Below, piece by piece: positions 21,400 to 22,052 of a DNA stretch of 22,052 nucleotides. Source of the stretch: Cesiribacter sp. Lineage in GTDB: Bacteria; Bacteroidota; Bacteroidia; Cytophagales; Cyclobacteriaceae. Under the pieces are notes generated by a model that saw only the letters and a program-made list of their open reading frames with translations, made no database searches and was not told where the DNA came from. Made by a program: the position numbers and the translations under genes. The stretch is from positions 1 to 22,052 of the forward strand of contig JASLAE010000196.1 in assembly GCA_030147305.1 (NCBI GenBank). The letters run 5' to 3'. Positions within the stretch are counted from its first letter, which is position 1; each line of letters begins with the position of its first letter.

Positions 21400-22052
21400 A
21401 TGCCAGATAAAACACGCATTCTGCTGATCGATGACGATGAAGATGATTATATCATCACCCGGGATATTATCCAGGACATCCCCGGAAGAAACTACCTGCT
21501 GGACTGGACCGGCTCTTTTACAGAAGCGCTGGACCTGATCAGGCAAAACAGGCACGATGTATACCTGGTCGATTTTCGGCTTGGCGCCCACGACGGCCTG
21601 GAGCTCATCAGCCAGGCCATAGCAGCAGGGAGCACGGCGCCCTTTATTCTGCTCACTGGCCAGAGCGACCGCGAAACCGATGAAAAAGCCATGCGGCTGG
21701 GTGCTTTGGATTACCTGGTAAAAGGTACCATCAACCCTTTTGACCTGGAACGTTCTATCCGCTACAGCATAGAACACGCCAAGAGCCTGGCAGAGATAAA
21801 CAAGCTGAATGCTGAACTGGAAGCCCGCGTGGAGCAGCGCACACAGGAGCTGGCCGAGGCCATCCGGAAGCTGGAGCATACCAACAGAAGCCTGTTCGAA
21901 GCTGAGCAGGAAGTGCGCAAAGCCCTGCAGAAAGAAAAAGAGCTGAACGAGCTAAAATCCAGATTTGTCACCATTGCCTCGCATGAATTTCGCACACCGC
22001 TGAGCACCGTACTTTCTTCTGCCTCCCTCATCGGCAAATACCCCAAAACCGA
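21400..22052 (+). CDS. Receiver-histidine kinase hybrid, N-terminal part (runs off right edge)
   Basis: The first 217 codons of a hybrid kinase. Residues 1-122 are a receiver with the acidic pocket IDDDEDD (10-16), phosphoacceptor D58 in VYLVDFRLGAHDGLELI, Thr in ILLTGQSD, and a Lys in DYLVKGTI. A coiled coil follows (about 125-187, rich in Glu and Leu), leading directly into HisKA with H195 in VTIASHEFRTPLSTVLSSASL. The ATPase domain lies beyond the window. A kinase with an N-terminal receiver is usually controlled by phosphorylation from another kinase, so here it may take the phosphate of the dual-PAS kinase. It is third in the operon, 17 bp after the receiver gene. The ATG at 21400 gives the normal receiver N-terminus (MPDKTRILLIDDD). 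Confidence 0.92.
   Translation, partial: MPDKTRILLIDDDEDDYIITRDIIQDIPGRNYLLDWTGSFTEALDLIRQNRHDVYLVDFRLGAHDGLELISQAIAAGSTAPFILLTGQSDRETDEKAMRLGALDYLVKGTINPFDLERSIRYSIEHAKSLAEINKLNAELEARVEQRTQELAEAIRKLEHTNRSLFEAEQEVRKALQKEKELNELKSRFVTIASHEFRTPLSTVLSSASLIGKYPKT

Noticed and set aside
1..22052. Mobile elements, tRNA-linked integration sites, phage or defence genes
   Set aside because: I found no transposase, integrase, tRNA, toxin-antitoxin, restriction or CRISPR-Cas genes. All genes are ordinary metabolic, stress or signalling families.

Overview
The window looks like a chromosomal segment of a Bacteroidota bacterium, probably in the Cytophagales; I cannot name the species. This rests on PAS-rich sensor kinases paired with small Rcp1-type receivers, on starts that mostly lack Shine-Dalgarno sequences, and on matches to the Bacteroidota -7 promoter consensus TAnnTTTG (clearest upstream of the catalase gene). 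I see no tRNA, rRNA, CRISPR array, transposase or phage gene, and every full-length gene reads without a frameshift.

Left part (1-11.9 kb), metabolism and stress. The 5' end of a gamma-glutamyltranspeptidase lipoprotein gene runs off the left edge (minus strand). It follows a trehalose-synthase-type GH13 enzyme (minus) and a structured 407-bp intergenic region. Next come a short-chain dehydrogenase (plus), a cytosolic PAS-GAF-PAS histidine kinase (minus), and a compact plus-strand operon of an NTF2/SnoaL-like protein, a GNAT acetyltransferase and a nitrilase-superfamily amidohydrolase. A haem catalase gene (minus) is divergent from oxyR (plus), whose product keeps the two redox cysteines at the E. 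coli spacing. A membrane-anchored protein of unknown function follows oxyR, then a second GNAT and a possible 67-residue protein.

Right part (11.9-22.05 kb), a signalling island. It holds a CHASE3 kinase translationally coupled to an Rcp1-type receiver (minus), a second Rcp1-type receiver (plus), and a 1215-residue CheB-CheR-PAS-histidine kinase (minus). These are followed by a divergent receiver (plus), a universal stress protein (minus), and a plus-strand operon of a kinase with two FixL-type PAS domains, an Rcp1-type receiver and a receiver-histidine kinase hybrid cut by the right edge. The whole window has five histidine kinases, four stand-alone receivers and one fused receiver, but no DNA-binding or enzymatic output domain on any receiver.

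How the parts may fit (inference): the dual FixL-type PAS kinase keeps, in both PAS domains, the histidine and arginine that bind haem and sense oxygen in FixL. With oxyR/katA and the universal stress protein nearby, oxygen or redox state is a reasonable guess for the input of at least part of the island. The CheB-CheR kinase has all its catalytic motifs, but no chemoreceptor, CheA or CheW gene lies nearby, so its methylation target is unknown.
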